A program made the position numbers and the translations under genes. The notes beneath the pieces were generated by a model, which ran no database searches, was not told where the DNA came from, and worked only from the letters and a program-made list of their open reading frames with translations. Below are positions 30,405-39,343 of a DNA stretch of 64,000 nucleotides, piece after piece (the first letter of the stretch is position 1; every line of letters begins with the position of its first letter). Source of the DNA: MFD01213-c1 sp963704405 (GTDB taxonomy: Bacteria; Planctomycetota; Phycisphaerae; Tepidisphaerales; Tepidisphaeraceae); the NCBI GenBank assembly GCA_963704405.1, contig OY969903.1, positions 4,712,001 to 4,776,000 of the forward strand, read 5' to 3'.

Positions 30405-30429
30405 AACCCCGCCTGATTTTGGCGGGGTT
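30405..30429 (-). terminator. Rho-independent terminator
   Basis: A perfect 9-bp stem (AACCCCGCC / GGCGGGGTT) with a 7-base loop, followed on the minus strand by TCTTCTTT. It lies 25 bp after the stop of the small membrane protein gene and probably ends the two-gene unit 31575-30454. Confidence 0.8.
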
Positions 30430-30453
30430 AACGGCCTGTAGCAGTTGGGGATA

Positions 30454-30615
30454 TCAGTTGAAGAGTGACTTACCTTCACCGAAGATCTGACCGGCGCGGA
30501 GGAAGAGTGCGATGAAGCCGATCAACTCGACTAAGACGGCGATGCCGACGAGGACGGTGTAGATATTGTTCGTCGGCTTCAGCGTTACGGTATCGCCTGT
30601 GGCTACGCGGCTCAT
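30454..30615 (-). CDS. 53-residue single-span membrane protein
   Basis: A short gene, ATG at 30615 to TGA at 30454. The protein has a polar N-terminus (MSRVATGDTVTLKPTNN), one hydrophobic helix (IYTVLVGIAVLVELIGFIALFL) and a short tail (RAGQIFGEGKSLFN). It lies 30 bp downstream of the anchored coiled-coil gene, is on the same strand, and is followed at once by a terminator, which makes it likely to be real and cotranscribed. No family is recognised; partnership with the coiled-coil protein at the membrane is an inference. Confidence 0.65.
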   Translation of the reverse strand: MSRVATGDTVTLKPTNNIYTVLVGIAVLVELIGFIALFLRAGQIFGEGKSLFN

Positions 30616-30645
30616 GTGTTGTCCTTTGTCCGTTGCATTTTGAGA

Positions 30646-31575
30646 TTAGAGCTGAGTGCGGACTTCAGTTCCCGGACGAACGTCGTTGATCTTAGGGCCA
30701 TCAAGGTGGCCGGTCGCCTGGTTGGGCTCGACAGAGTCAACGGTCAGTTGGCCGAGGAATACGCCGTTGGCGCGGTCGATGACGTTGAACTGCATTCCCT
30801 TGATGACGTTGTCCTGAGCGCCGACGCTGATGGTGGCGTAGGGGATGCCGTTGATCGGGCGGACATCGCGGACGACCCCGTTGATCGCGACAGCGCCGAG
30901 GTTGGCCTGTGTGCCGCCGGTCTGGTCAGGGCGGCCACCGAGGTCGCGATTGAGCTTGCTCAGGTTTTCGTTTTCGCTCTTGGCCTGGGCAAGCTGCTCG
31001 GAGAAGTTGGTTCGTTCGCGGTTGGCGACATCGAGGCGGTTGGTCAGGTCAGAGACCGCGAGGTTCAGATCAGAGTTTTTCTTGACCAGGTTGTCATTAT
31101 CAGTCCGGGCTGAGGCCAGGGCGTCGCTCTGCTTGGTCTTCTGGTCTTCGCTGGCCTTGAGGGCGTCGCTGATCTTGGCCGCATTGGCCTGGGCGAGGGC
31201 GGCGTCGCTGGCGTCCTTGGCGAGGCGGGCGTCGCGGTCGGCGATCTGCGTCTGGGCGTCGGCGAGCTTGGACTGGACGTCCTTGATCTGGGCGTTCACC
31301 ATTTCAACGGCGTGGTCGGCCGAAGTCTTGGTGGCCTGGGCGTCGGCTTCCGCCATTGATGCTCGTGACTGCTCGGCGGCGACCTTCGCCTCAAGATTCT
31401 TGGTAGTGATGCTGAAGTTATCCGTCCGATTGACGAAAACAATCAAGCCTGCCGTCAGGAGCAGCGACAAAACCACATGCAGAACGACGAATAATTTGGT
31501 CAGGGGGCTCAAGGCAGGCTCCTTGGGGAATGACGGACGAGCATTGTTGTGGGAACTCTTCCGCCTGGACTTCAC
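30646..31575 (-). CDS. Membrane-anchored coiled-coil protein
   Basis: 309 residues: a basic cytoplasmic start (MKSRRKSSHNNARPSF), one helix (LFVVLHVVLSLLLTAGLIVFV), then about 160 residues of Ala/Asp/Lys-rich coiled coil (LEAKVAAEQSRASMAEADAQATKTS to QLAQAKSENENLSKLNRDLG) and a compact C-terminal beta domain (GVVRDVRPINGIPYATISVGAQDNVIKGMQFNVID...GQLTVDSVEPNQATGHLDG). The C-terminal domain resembles the barrels at the end of MreC-like or FlgT-C-like proteins. It is the first gene of a two-gene unit with the 53-residue protein. A structural role at the cell envelope is inferred. Confidence 0.75.
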   Translation of the reverse strand: MKSRRKSSHNNARPSFPKEPALSPLTKLFVVLHVVLSLLLTAGLIVFVNRTDNFSITTKNLEAKVAAEQSRASMAEADAQATKTSADHAVEMVNAQIKDVQSKLADAQTQIADRDARLAKDASDAALAQANAAKISDALKASEDQKTKQSDALASARTDNDNLVKKNSDLNLAVSDLTNRLDVANRERTNFSEQLAQAKSENENLSKLNRDLGGRPDQTGGTQANLGAVAINGVVRDVRPINGIPYATISVGAQDNVIKGMQFNVIDRANGVFLGQLTVDSVEPNQATGHLDGPKINDVRPGTEVRTQL

Positions 31576-31941
31576 GCTTCCGCTAGACTCGGCGGCCTCC
31601 GCGGCAAGCCGGCTTTGAGCCCTAAAGCCCGTGCCAACCTGCGCTCGCGGAAGTGAATGTTAATAGGGATGGAAAACCTGTCAAGTTTTTCTCATATAAC
31701 GAGAGCGTCGGAAAGAAGCGTTTTAATGCGGTCGGGGAGATCTGAGATTTGGGTTGAGGATTTGACGGCTGCTTCAATTCGAAAATCCGCGATCCGAAAT
31801 CTGCACTGAATCTGTGCCGCCCCGCTTCAAATTCTTGCCGCTTCATTAAGTGATCCAACTGACAATCCGATGCAATGATTGCATATGTCACCGCGGCACA
31901 GGCGCTTGCGGAGACGAGTCAAACATTTCAAGGCGGCGGAC
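31576..31941. other. Divergent intergenic region
   Basis: About 366 bp upstream of the coiled-coil gene. It is AT-richer than its surroundings between 31660 and 31860. No ORF or repeat was recognised; presumably it holds the promoter of the minus-strand unit. Confidence 0.35.
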
Positions 31942-32136
31942 ATGTTTATTGGAGGCTCGGTTCGGCCACTTTCGGCGCTGGAGGAACTTGAACTCCGCCG
32001 GGATCGGCTGCAGGAATTGATCAATCTGGGGCTGGTTTCTCCGACGCTGGGAGATCAAATCCGCAAGGCAATTGTTCAACTGGATGAACAGATCGCCGTT
32101 GCCAAGACGGAAACGCACCTGCGACTGGCGGCGTAA
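31942..32136 (+). CDS. Small hypothetical helical protein
   Basis: A 64-residue protein, ATG at 31942: SALEELELRRDRLQELINLGLV and TLGDQIRKAIVQLDEQIAVAKTE form two amphipathic helices with a Ser-Pro turn. An in-frame ATG at 31879 would add a Lys/Arg-rich leader. AAGGCGG lies 8 bases before 31942. No family is recognised. It may be a small coiled-coil or helix-hairpin protein. Confidence 0.4.
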   Translation: MFIGGSVRPLSALEELELRRDRLQELINLGLVSPTLGDQIRKAIVQLDEQIAVAKTETHLRLAA

Positions 32137-32214
32137 TTCGTTTTAGGGACGTATTGTTTCAGGCTTGTTCCGGGGGGCGGGCGATTATCGGACGTGATCT
32201 CAACTTTCATCAAA

Positions 32215-33475
32215 TCATATTGAACCGCGGCGGACCGATGTGAAAACATCATTCAAGCCGCGACCGTAGGCTTCGAGCGTGAGTTGTTCGGCGCGGTGGC
32301 GGGCGGCAGCGCCCATTTGCAGGCGGAGTTCTTCGTCGCCCGCGAGGCGCTCGACGCAGGAGGCCAAGGCATCGATATCGTCGTAATCGCGAATGAAGCC
32401 GTCGACGCCGTCGCGGATGACTGCGCCGCTGCTGTGGGAGGCGACGATGGGCAGGCCGCAGGCCATGGCTTCGGTGACAGCGCCGGAGGAGCCTTCGCAG
32501 GTGGAGGGGAAAAGGATCATATCGAAGCGATCGAACCACGAAGCCACCTGCGATCGCTGGACGCGGCCGGGGAATTCTACGCAGTCTTTGAATGGAGCGA
32601 TTGCCTGATCGGCAATCTCCACAGGGCCGACCATCACGAAGCGAAGGTTTTCGCCGGCAAGACGACGGGCGACCTGCAGGAAATAGGGAGTGCCTTTGCG
32701 CGATCCGACCGCGCCGACAAAACCGACGCAGACAGGTCCGCCGCGGTTTTTGCGCACGTTGAATGCGTAGCGGGCGGTATCGATTGGATACGGCAGCACG
32801 TAAATCTGCTCGTCACGGACTCCTTCGCTGAGCAAGCCTTTGCGGACGTACTGCGATGCGCAGGTGATGCGGTCGAGATACTTCCATGTTTCGCGCTCGA
32901 CTGCACTGACCAATTCGAAATTGTGGCGGCGCGAAGCAGGCTGCCAGCCTGGCCAGCGCTGCGTTTGCAGCTCGGCCTCGCGCGATTCGATGGAGGCGGG
33001 GGCGATCATCTGGTCGGCGACGGTGATGACGCCGCGGCCCTGGAATTCGCGGCAAAGCTTGGGATCGATGTTACGAATAAATCCGAAGAGGGCGTTGGCG
33101 TCTTCCAAACCGTGGCGGCGAATCCACCGGCCGACGGCGCAGCGCAGACCAATCGTAAAAATCTTCTTCGGTGGAAAAACAATTGCGCGCGCCCTGCTGA
33201 AGCAGAACGAGCCCGGGATTGGTGCGAACGCGATCCGGTGAGATGCTGTCGCACCGGCGGCCATGCAGGCCGCGGATACTGGCGGGTATGGAATTTCCGA
33301 TGAGGTTGAATAGGGCGCTGGCGAAAGAGGATCGCTTGAGGAACCATTCACTGAACATCACGTGAAGCGCGCCTTCATGCTGGAGCGCCTGCGGGACGGC
33401 GTAATGCAGCCGCGCGCCGTCCTGCACGACGGCGACGCGAAGGGAGCGAGGTTGAGCGGTGGACGGTTCGATCAT
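32215..33475 (-). CDS. GT4 family glycosyltransferase, one frame break
   Basis: A GT-B glycosyltransferase. The N-terminal part (ATG 33475, RVAVVQDGARLHYAVPQALQHEG) changes frame near 33170 into VFPPKKIFTIGLRCAVGRW; the C-terminal domain is intact with GFVGAVGSRKGTPYFLQVARRL, FVMVGPVEIADQAI, and the GT4 donor-site motif PSTCEGSSGAVTEAMACGLPIVAS (E-x7-E). The start overlaps the stop of the upstream glycosyltransferase by four bases (ATGA), so the two are translationally coupled. Part of the polysaccharide cluster. Sugar and linkage unknown. Confidence 0.85.
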
Positions 33476-34758
33476 TTTCTGGCTGCCGTGGCCGTTGCCG
33501 GAAAGATCTGGTGTTCGGTCTGGTCCAACGGACGGTTTTCGTGATAGTTAGCGACCGCTTCCTCCAGCAACTGAGCTTGCCGAGGCAGATAAAAGTGGGT
33601 GCTTTTGTCGAGGGCGCGATAAGACATTTCTCTGAGCAACTGGCGGTCGCAATCTAGTGCGGAGATTGCATCGGCCAGGGACTGGCTGTCTCGCGCGGGG
33701 ACGATCAATCCGTCAACGCCGTGCGTGACAACCTGGCCGCAGTTGGGCGTTGCGATCACGGGCAACGCCTGGGCCATTGCTTCGACCTGGGAAATGGCAA
33801 AACCATCGGAGAGCGTCGGAAGCACGAACACATCCGCCTTGCGATACCAGTCCTGGGTTTGATCGCGGGTGATGCGGCCCAGGAACCGGATGTTGGGCGG
33901 CGCTTCGGCAATCGCCTGGTCAGAGATGGAAATCTGCCCGATCACAACGAAGCGCACGCGCGGATTGTTTTTGAGGTGATGCGCGGCTTGCATCAGGTAT
34001 TGAATGCCTTTACGCAGGATCACGCTGCCGATCCACAGGACGGTGATGGGGCCGTCCATGTTTCGGCGGGCGGGGATGTGCATCTTTTCCGGCTCGTAAG
34101 CGAGCGGGACAATCAGAATCTTCTCCGCCGGGACATGCTGTTTGATCAGCGCCTGTTTCGTCCAGTTTGAATTGACAAGCACAATAGAGGCGGCGGCCCA
34201 TTCGGCGTCCATTCGCTGCCAGTATTCCTGGGGGATTCGGCCGGGTGTTTTTTCCCAGCCGGGCCATCGGTTCGCCTCGTCGAACACCAGATCTTCTTCC
34301 ACCCGGGCGGGATCGATCTGATCGCAGATGGAAGTGATGCCTCGCGAGCGGAGCAGTTCGATCGTTTCAAGGCAACCGGTGTTGAAGCCGAAGAAAACAT
34401 CGCGACCCGGATCCAACTGGCGACGCTGCAGATCTTTCGCGACCGCCGACGCAAACCAGCGGCCGGTGTGCAGGAAGTTTTTGTACAGTTGCTCGATCGT
34501 GACGCCGGCGCGCGGATGGCGGAACTGGTCCCAGCCCGATCGAATATTGAATGAGACAACCTTTGAATTGGGCAAGTCGTCGTGGCGGCGGGTGGAAAAG
34601 GCGCGGACAGACTTGGGCCCTCTGCGAAGAAGGGATGCGCCCCATCGGCACCAGGCGTCGGTGTAGAGGGTGGTCTGTTGGTTTTTGTAGTAGAACCCCC
34701 TCGGCACGCCGTAGTGTTGCCGGGCACCGATTTGAGAAATGATCCAATTGAAGCCCAT
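33472..34758 (-). CDS. GT4 family glycosyltransferase
   Basis: A GT-B glycosyltransferase of 428 residues from ATG 34758 (alternative ATG at 34776). N-terminal domain MGFNWIISQIGARQHYGVPR; C-terminal domain VLWIGSVILRKGIQYLMQAAHHL, FVVIGQISISDQAI and the donor-site motif LPTLSDGFAISQVEAMAQALPVIATPNCG. It shares the segment ISDQAI after the second sheet with the downstream gene, so the two are paralogues. It lies between the polymerase-like gene and the other GT4 gene in one operon. Confidence 0.9.
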   Translation of the reverse strand: MGFNWIISQIGARQHYGVPRGFYYKNQQTTLYTDAWCRWGASLLRRGPKSVRAFSTRRHDDLPNSKVVSFNIRSGWDQFRHPRAGVTIEQLYKNFLHTGRWFASAVAKDLQRRQLDPGRDVFFGFNTGCLETIELLRSRGITSICDQIDPARVEEDLVFDEANRWPGWEKTPGRIPQEYWQRMDAEWAAASIVLVNSNWTKQALIKQHVPAEKILIVPLAYEPEKMHIPARRNMDGPITVLWIGSVILRKGIQYLMQAAHHLKNNPRVRFVVIGQISISDQAIAEAPPNIRFLGRITRDQTQDWYRKADVFVLPTLSDGFAISQVEAMAQALPVIATPNCGQVVTHGVDGLIVPARDSQSLADAISALDCDRQLLREMSYRALDKSTHFYLPRQAQLLEEAVANYHENRPLDQTEHQIFPATATAARK

Positions 34759-34823
34759 TCGTGTTCCCGGCCACAACGGCAGTGCCGCACCAACCTAACG
34801 GTGCAGCCGATGTTCGTAGCGGA

Positions 34824-36422
34824 TCATACCCCGTAGCCTGATTGCTGGCCTTGATCCAGGACTGGACTAAATCCACGGGCGGCGGTGGTTCCGCCGAGGA
34901 AGGGTCGGAACGCATAAACTAGCACGCTGAGGACGACACCGCCGATCAGCAGGCCGTATAGTTCGATGAAGATGAAGTCGCGATAGATACGGAACAGCCA
35001 GACAGCGACACCAAGGCTCATCATGATTCCCATCGGGCGGCCTTCGCTGTGTTGAAGCGCGCGTTCGGTTACGCCCATCAACCAGCCTACGAGAAGACCA
35101 CCTTCCAGGACGCCCCAGAATCCATAATTGAAGTACCAGGAACCCACCAGGCCATGAGCGATGGTAGTGCCGCTCACTCCATTACCCATGCCGAGGTAAG
35201 CTTCGTTATACCATGACCAAAGTTCGTCAACCGGTTTGTCATGCCATAGGGCGCGGGGAATCGGCCCGATGACAAACCAGAAAACCTGCTCGGGCAGCGG
35301 ACGAATAAGCCCTTCCAGCGGCCAGTTGTTGCGGAAGAATGGGCGCTGATCGGGAATGGTCTGCCAGGCAAGGAGACCTTCACTGAACATGGTGTTGCCC
35401 TGGCTTTTTGTGAGTTCCACCTGGCTGAAGTCAGCGTCAGACAGACCCGTCGAACGGAAGGAACCTTGCAACTGAACGAAGAACAAGAGGACAATTGCAA
35501 AAATGCCGCACACGACGTATGCCCGGATCGAACGGGATCTCAATCCTGAAATGGCTGCCAGTGATTGATACTTGACGAACAGGAATGCAATCGGCGGAAG
35601 GACCATGAACGCAAGCTCGCCGCGGCGGCCGGTGTTGAAGCTGGAGAGGGTCCAGAAAATCCAGATGGTCCAGCCGAGGATTTTCGACCAGAGCCGGCGG
35701 GAAATGAGAATGGCAAACAGTGAAGCAAAGATTCCACCCACTTGTCCCGCCTGAAGGATCTGTGCGACGTAACCGCCCCAGCTGTAATTCAGATTGCCGG
35801 TTCGAAAGACGTTGAACTTGGCAGCGCCGGTCCAACTGGCAAAGGCCGTATGGAAGACAGCCAGATACCACGGTTCATCGACGAAAAGAAATAATGGCGA
35901 GAGCCCGACCGCCAAGGCCAGAAGCATCACCACCAGATAAAATGTTTCGCTGCCCGGTTCGGGCACGGCCAGAATCGCGCGTTGCAACCAGCGGCCGCCG
36001 GGAATCCGCAGGCCGATCGACATGAAGAGGATAAACAGGCTGTGGTAAAAGGCCGTCTTGGCGATGACGTAAGGCGGGAATGGACAGGTCGGATCAGTAA
36101 AATCCCGAAGGAACCAATTACTGAAGTAGTCGTGGCAAAACCAGACCAGCACACCCCCGTAAAGAAGGATCCCACCGATTCCAAACCGATGCGAAAAGAA
36201 AACAAATTCGTGGACGAGGAAGAATGCACAAACACTGGTCAGGATGAGAAAAGCAAAATCCGTGAGCAGCGGAAGGCCACCACCCAACGACGATATACCG
36301 CTTAGAAGAACGGGGAATAGAAGAGGGACCCACTGATGGCGAGATCGTGGAATAAACAGCAGTTCGGCGGTTTGTTCTTCAACAACCGATACCGATTCAT
36401 CGTAAGGGGCGGCGTAGCTCAT
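34824..36422 (-). CDS. Wzy/O-antigen-ligase-like polytopic membrane protein
   Basis: A 532-residue membrane protein with about twelve helices and a large extracytoplasmic loop in the second half (from FNVFRTGNLNYSWGG and NNWPLEGLIRPLPEQVFWFVIGPIPRALW). Membership of the oligosaccharide repeat-unit polymerase (Wzy-like) group is inferred from topology, from the WHDKPVDELWSWYNEAYLG loop and from the context among glycosyltransferases. These families are too divergent for a firm assignment; a flippase or ligase is possible. It is 65 bp upstream of the GT4 pair on the same strand. Confidence 0.7.
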   Translation of the reverse strand: MSYAAPYDESVSVVEEQTAELLFIPRSRHQWVPLLFPVLLSGISSLGGGLPLLTDFAFLILTSVCAFFLVHEFVFFSHRFGIGGILLYGGVLVWFCHDYFSNWFLRDFTDPTCPFPPYVIAKTAFYHSLFILFMSIGLRIPGGRWLQRAILAVPEPGSETFYLVVMLLALAVGLSPLFLFVDEPWYLAVFHTAFASWTGAAKFNVFRTGNLNYSWGGYVAQILQAGQVGGIFASLFAILISRRLWSKILGWTIWIFWTLSSFNTGRRGELAFMVLPPIAFLFVKYQSLAAISGLRSRSIRAYVVCGIFAIVLLFFVQLQGSFRSTGLSDADFSQVELTKSQGNTMFSEGLLAWQTIPDQRPFFRNNWPLEGLIRPLPEQVFWFVIGPIPRALWHDKPVDELWSWYNEAYLGMGNGVSGTTIAHGLVGSWYFNYGFWGVLEGGLLVGWLMGVTERALQHSEGRPMGIMMSLGVAVWLFRIYRDFIFIELYGLLIGGVVLSVLVYAFRPFLGGTTAARGFSPVLDQGQQSGYGV

Positions 36423-36755
36423 CGTCGGACTGGACCTCCACGGAAGCGCTGCTCCCGGCGATTATCAAACTCCGTGGAACGATTCAATGCGAATGCATTC
36501 CATCGGGGCGGCCTGTATAGCATTGTACGCCGATGCAGCCTGGATCGTTCTCGGCTTCGCTGAATCCCGGCTATCAGATTAACGCGTCATCCTATCCAAA
36601 CAGCATCGACAGCGGCGAGTTTGTCCTTAACTGCTTCGCCATATCGGCATAGGGCATTTTTGTCAGCAACCGGAACTTGCCTGACAGCCATGCAAGGCGG
36701 GACTAACTTCAGGTTAGGGTCTGATAATTACTCATTCAGGCATGGCTTTTCGGGG
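36423..36755. other. Intergenic region without recognised content
   Basis: 333 bp between two minus-strand genes of the polysaccharide cluster. I saw no ORF with family resemblance, no strong terminator and no repeat. Confidence 0.35.
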
Positions 36756-37991
36756 TCAGGAAGTAACGGCCGCTGATGCCATTGCCTGTCGCAATCCATC
36801 GACCGGATCGCCTTGATGCCGCCAATCGGACAAAACCATACGTGAGACGGCCTTCATAGTGTCAATGTTGGTGGCGTTTGTGACATCCAATAGACACGTA
36901 ATCAACTCCGAAAGTTTTCCGGCGGCGAAGATTCGACCGTTGATGCCATCGCGGACGAGTTCTGCAGCCGCCCCCACCACGGCGCTGGCAATGATCGCCA
37001 TTCCTGCCGCTGCCGCCTCATTAATGACCAGCGCCCAAGGTTCGTAGTCGCTGGGCAAAACGAGCACATCTGATGCGCGATAGATGCCGCTGACTGTCGA
37101 TTGATCATCAATGAATCCCGTCCAAAGGATGCGAGATTGAAGATCGGCGGGAATTTTCTGCTGGAGCATTTGCCTAAGCGGGCCATCGCCAATGATCACG
37201 AGATCCCACTCGGGCCGCTGAGACGCGATGGAGAGAAACGCATCCACCAGCAGATCAACCCGCTTCACGGGAACCAGCCGTCCGCTGAAAACAATGCGGC
37301 GGCGATCGCGTTGCAGGCTAAACCGTCGGCAGGCTTCATCGATCTTTTCCGCCGGTAATTGTTCAATAAGCTGATAATCCGGTTCATAGGGAAAGTAAAA
37401 GATTCGATCCGGCCGCGCTCCATATTTCAAAAAATATGCTTTGCCAAGCGATCCGCAGGAAAACATGCCCGCACATGAACGAACGATCTTGCTGACGATG
37501 ATCTTTTTAATGATCGCCTTGAAGCCCGTCGCCGGATCGCCGCGAATGTTGCTGTCGCCAAAAAGATAGCAAGGAATGCCCTGGCTCCGGCACCAGCGGA
37601 TGATGCGTATTCGTCCCGGGTCGTTGTATCCCATCATGACCACGAACCGGATATCGTGCGCCTTGAGCCAACGGATGATCCGCCCGCCGCGCCGCCATTC
37701 TTTGATAGCATTCTTTGGCTTATCCTGATCGGTACAGGATTCGCCGTGGCCGAATGAAACGGGACCAATTTCCTCAGGAACCTCAAATTCCCACGCCGCG
37801 GTTTCATGAGTATAGAGACTCCAGAGCTTGATCTCGGGAATCTCGCGGGCGATCCGCCGATGAAGATGGAGCCGGTAGGGCGCATGTGAATTGCTGACGA
37901 TGGCGATTGGGATGCGAGCCGGCGATGCGGAAAAAACCGCCGCTCCGTCGGATTGCGGGGAATGGGTTGATAGTGGTGGATCGTTCGACAT
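36756..37991 (-). CDS. GT4 family glycosyltransferase
   Basis: 411 residues from ATG 37991 (an in-frame alternative is at 38018). N-terminal IPIAIVSNSHAPYRLHLHRRI and LKAHDIRFVVMMGYNDPGRIR; C-terminal VFSGRLVPVKRVDLLVDAF, LVIIGDGPLRQML, VLVLPSDYEPWALVINEAAAAGMAIIAS, where the E-x7-E of GT4 is read as EPWALVINE. A typical GT-B enzyme acting on a nucleotide-sugar donor, substrate unknown. It is divergent from the next GT gene, so the 155-bp gap holds both promoters. Confidence 0.88.
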   Translation of the reverse strand: MSNDPPLSTHSPQSDGAAVFSASPARIPIAIVSNSHAPYRLHLHRRIAREIPEIKLWSLYTHETAAWEFEVPEEIGPVSFGHGESCTDQDKPKNAIKEWRRGGRIIRWLKAHDIRFVVMMGYNDPGRIRIIRWCRSQGIPCYLFGDSNIRGDPATGFKAIIKKIIVSKIVRSCAGMFSCGSLGKAYFLKYGARPDRIFYFPYEPDYQLIEQLPAEKIDEACRRFSLQRDRRRIVFSGRLVPVKRVDLLVDAFLSIASQRPEWDLVIIGDGPLRQMLQQKIPADLQSRILWTGFIDDQSTVSGIYRASDVLVLPSDYEPWALVINEAAAAGMAIIASAVVGAAAELVRDGINGRIFAAGKLSELITCLLDVTNATNIDTMKAVSRMVLSDWRHQGDPVDGLRQAMASAAVTS

Positions 37992-38146
37992 ACACTCAGT
38001 TGGCGCCTGCGGTGGCAATCAGGCCGATTGCGACAGCACGATCTTAGATAACCGTTTCATCGAAAGCTGGCAAAGCGATCAAAGCGGGCTGGTTGAGCCA
38101 AGAGCTCCTAAATCATTTCTAACGATTAATTACGCCTTGACATCAC

Positions 38147-39343
38147 ATGCAGATCGATCCCCACCCAATTCCCACTGTCAAACCACTGAAGATCGTGCAT
38201 TATCTCCCCGCAATTCGTCTGAGCGATGGAGGGATCGTGCGCGCGGTTTTGGACTGGTGCGCGGTTTTTGCCCGTCGCGGCCATCACGTGACACTTCTTG
38301 CGATCGACGGCGAGGACATTCCAAAAGAGTGGCTTACTAACCCTACCGGGCTGCCCCGCGCTATCATCTTCTCCGGCGGGCTATCAGGTGAAGCTTTAAA
38401 TAAGGCTGAAACGATCATTCAATCCGCAGATGTGCTTCATCTTCACGCGCCATGGCTGGCGGGCAATCGACGGTTTGCAAACATCGCGACACGCCATCAT
38501 GTACCGTATCTGGTAACGATTCATGGCATGCTCGACGACTGGTCAATGAACCAAAAAGCCGCAAAGAAGTGGATTTACATGGCGATATTTGGCCGGAGAT
38601 TTCTCAACGCGGCGGCGTGCATTCATTTTTCGGCAGAGGCGGAAGCCACCCAGGCTTCAAGATGGCATCATAACCCTCGAACGCTTGTGCTGCCCAACCT
38701 TATTGACCTCAGCAATTTCAAACATCTCCCCGGACCTGAGGCAGGATTGCAATTAGTCCCGCCTGATATGCGCATGCTGCCCAGAATTCTTTTCTTAAGC
38801 CGACTGCATGAAAAGAAAGGCGTGGACGTTTTAATCCGCGCGACGGGAAAGCTCCGCGACGCCGGTCTGGCATTTGTCCTTCTCATCGCCGGCGCCGGTG
38901 AAGCAACCTATTTCAAGTATCTATCGGATCTCGCCGCAGAGTTGAGATTGGAAGACCGTGTTCGCTTTCTGGATTTAGTCACGGGGGCAACAAAGATTTC
39001 GCTTTATCAAGCCGCGGATTTATTTGTGCTGCCAACCCAACAGGAAAATTTTGGGCTTGTCCTCGTTGAAGCATTGGCGTGCGGCACACCCGTCGTGACG
39101 ACCCGAGGCACGGACATCTGGCAGGAAATTCAGAATGCCGGCGGTGTGATCGTCGAGCAAACACCCGACGCAATCGCAGCGGCTATTCGAGATTTGCTGG
39201 CAGATTCCCCATCGCTTATCGCCCGGGGAAAACGGGGCCAGCAATGGGTAAATACTACGCTGGACGTCGAAACACTGGCGCGGCGGCACGAAGTAATGTA
39301 CCGTCAGACCGCTGAAACCCGCCCAACCGCACGCGGCGCCTAA
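38147..39343 (+). CDS. GT4 family glycosyltransferase
   Basis: 398 residues. N-terminal domain: KIVHYLPAIRLSDGGIVRAVLDW, VLHLHAPWLAGNR, VTIHGMLDDWSMNQKAAKKW. C-terminal domain: ILFLSRLHEKKGVDVLIRATGKL, LIAGAGEATYF, and LPTQQENFGLVLVEALACGTPVVTTRGTD with the classical E-x7-E. It resembles WcaC/TagE-like GT4 enzymes of exopolysaccharide clusters. The gene converges with the carbamoyltransferase gene and overlaps it by four bases at the stops. Confidence 0.9.
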   Translation: MQIDPHPIPTVKPLKIVHYLPAIRLSDGGIVRAVLDWCAVFARRGHHVTLLAIDGEDIPKEWLTNPTGLPRAIIFSGGLSGEALNKAETIIQSADVLHLHAPWLAGNRRFANIATRHHVPYLVTIHGMLDDWSMNQKAAKKWIYMAIFGRRFLNAAACIHFSAEAEATQASRWHHNPRTLVLPNLIDLSNFKHLPGPEAGLQLVPPDMRMLPRILFLSRLHEKKGVDVLIRATGKLRDAGLAFVLLIAGAGEATYFKYLSDLAAELRLEDRVRFLDLVTGATKISLYQAADLFVLPTQQENFGLVLVEALACGTPVVTTRGTDIWQEIQNAGGVIVEQTPDAIAAAIRDLLADSPSLIARGKRGQQWVNTTLDVETLARRHEVMYRQTAETRPTARGA

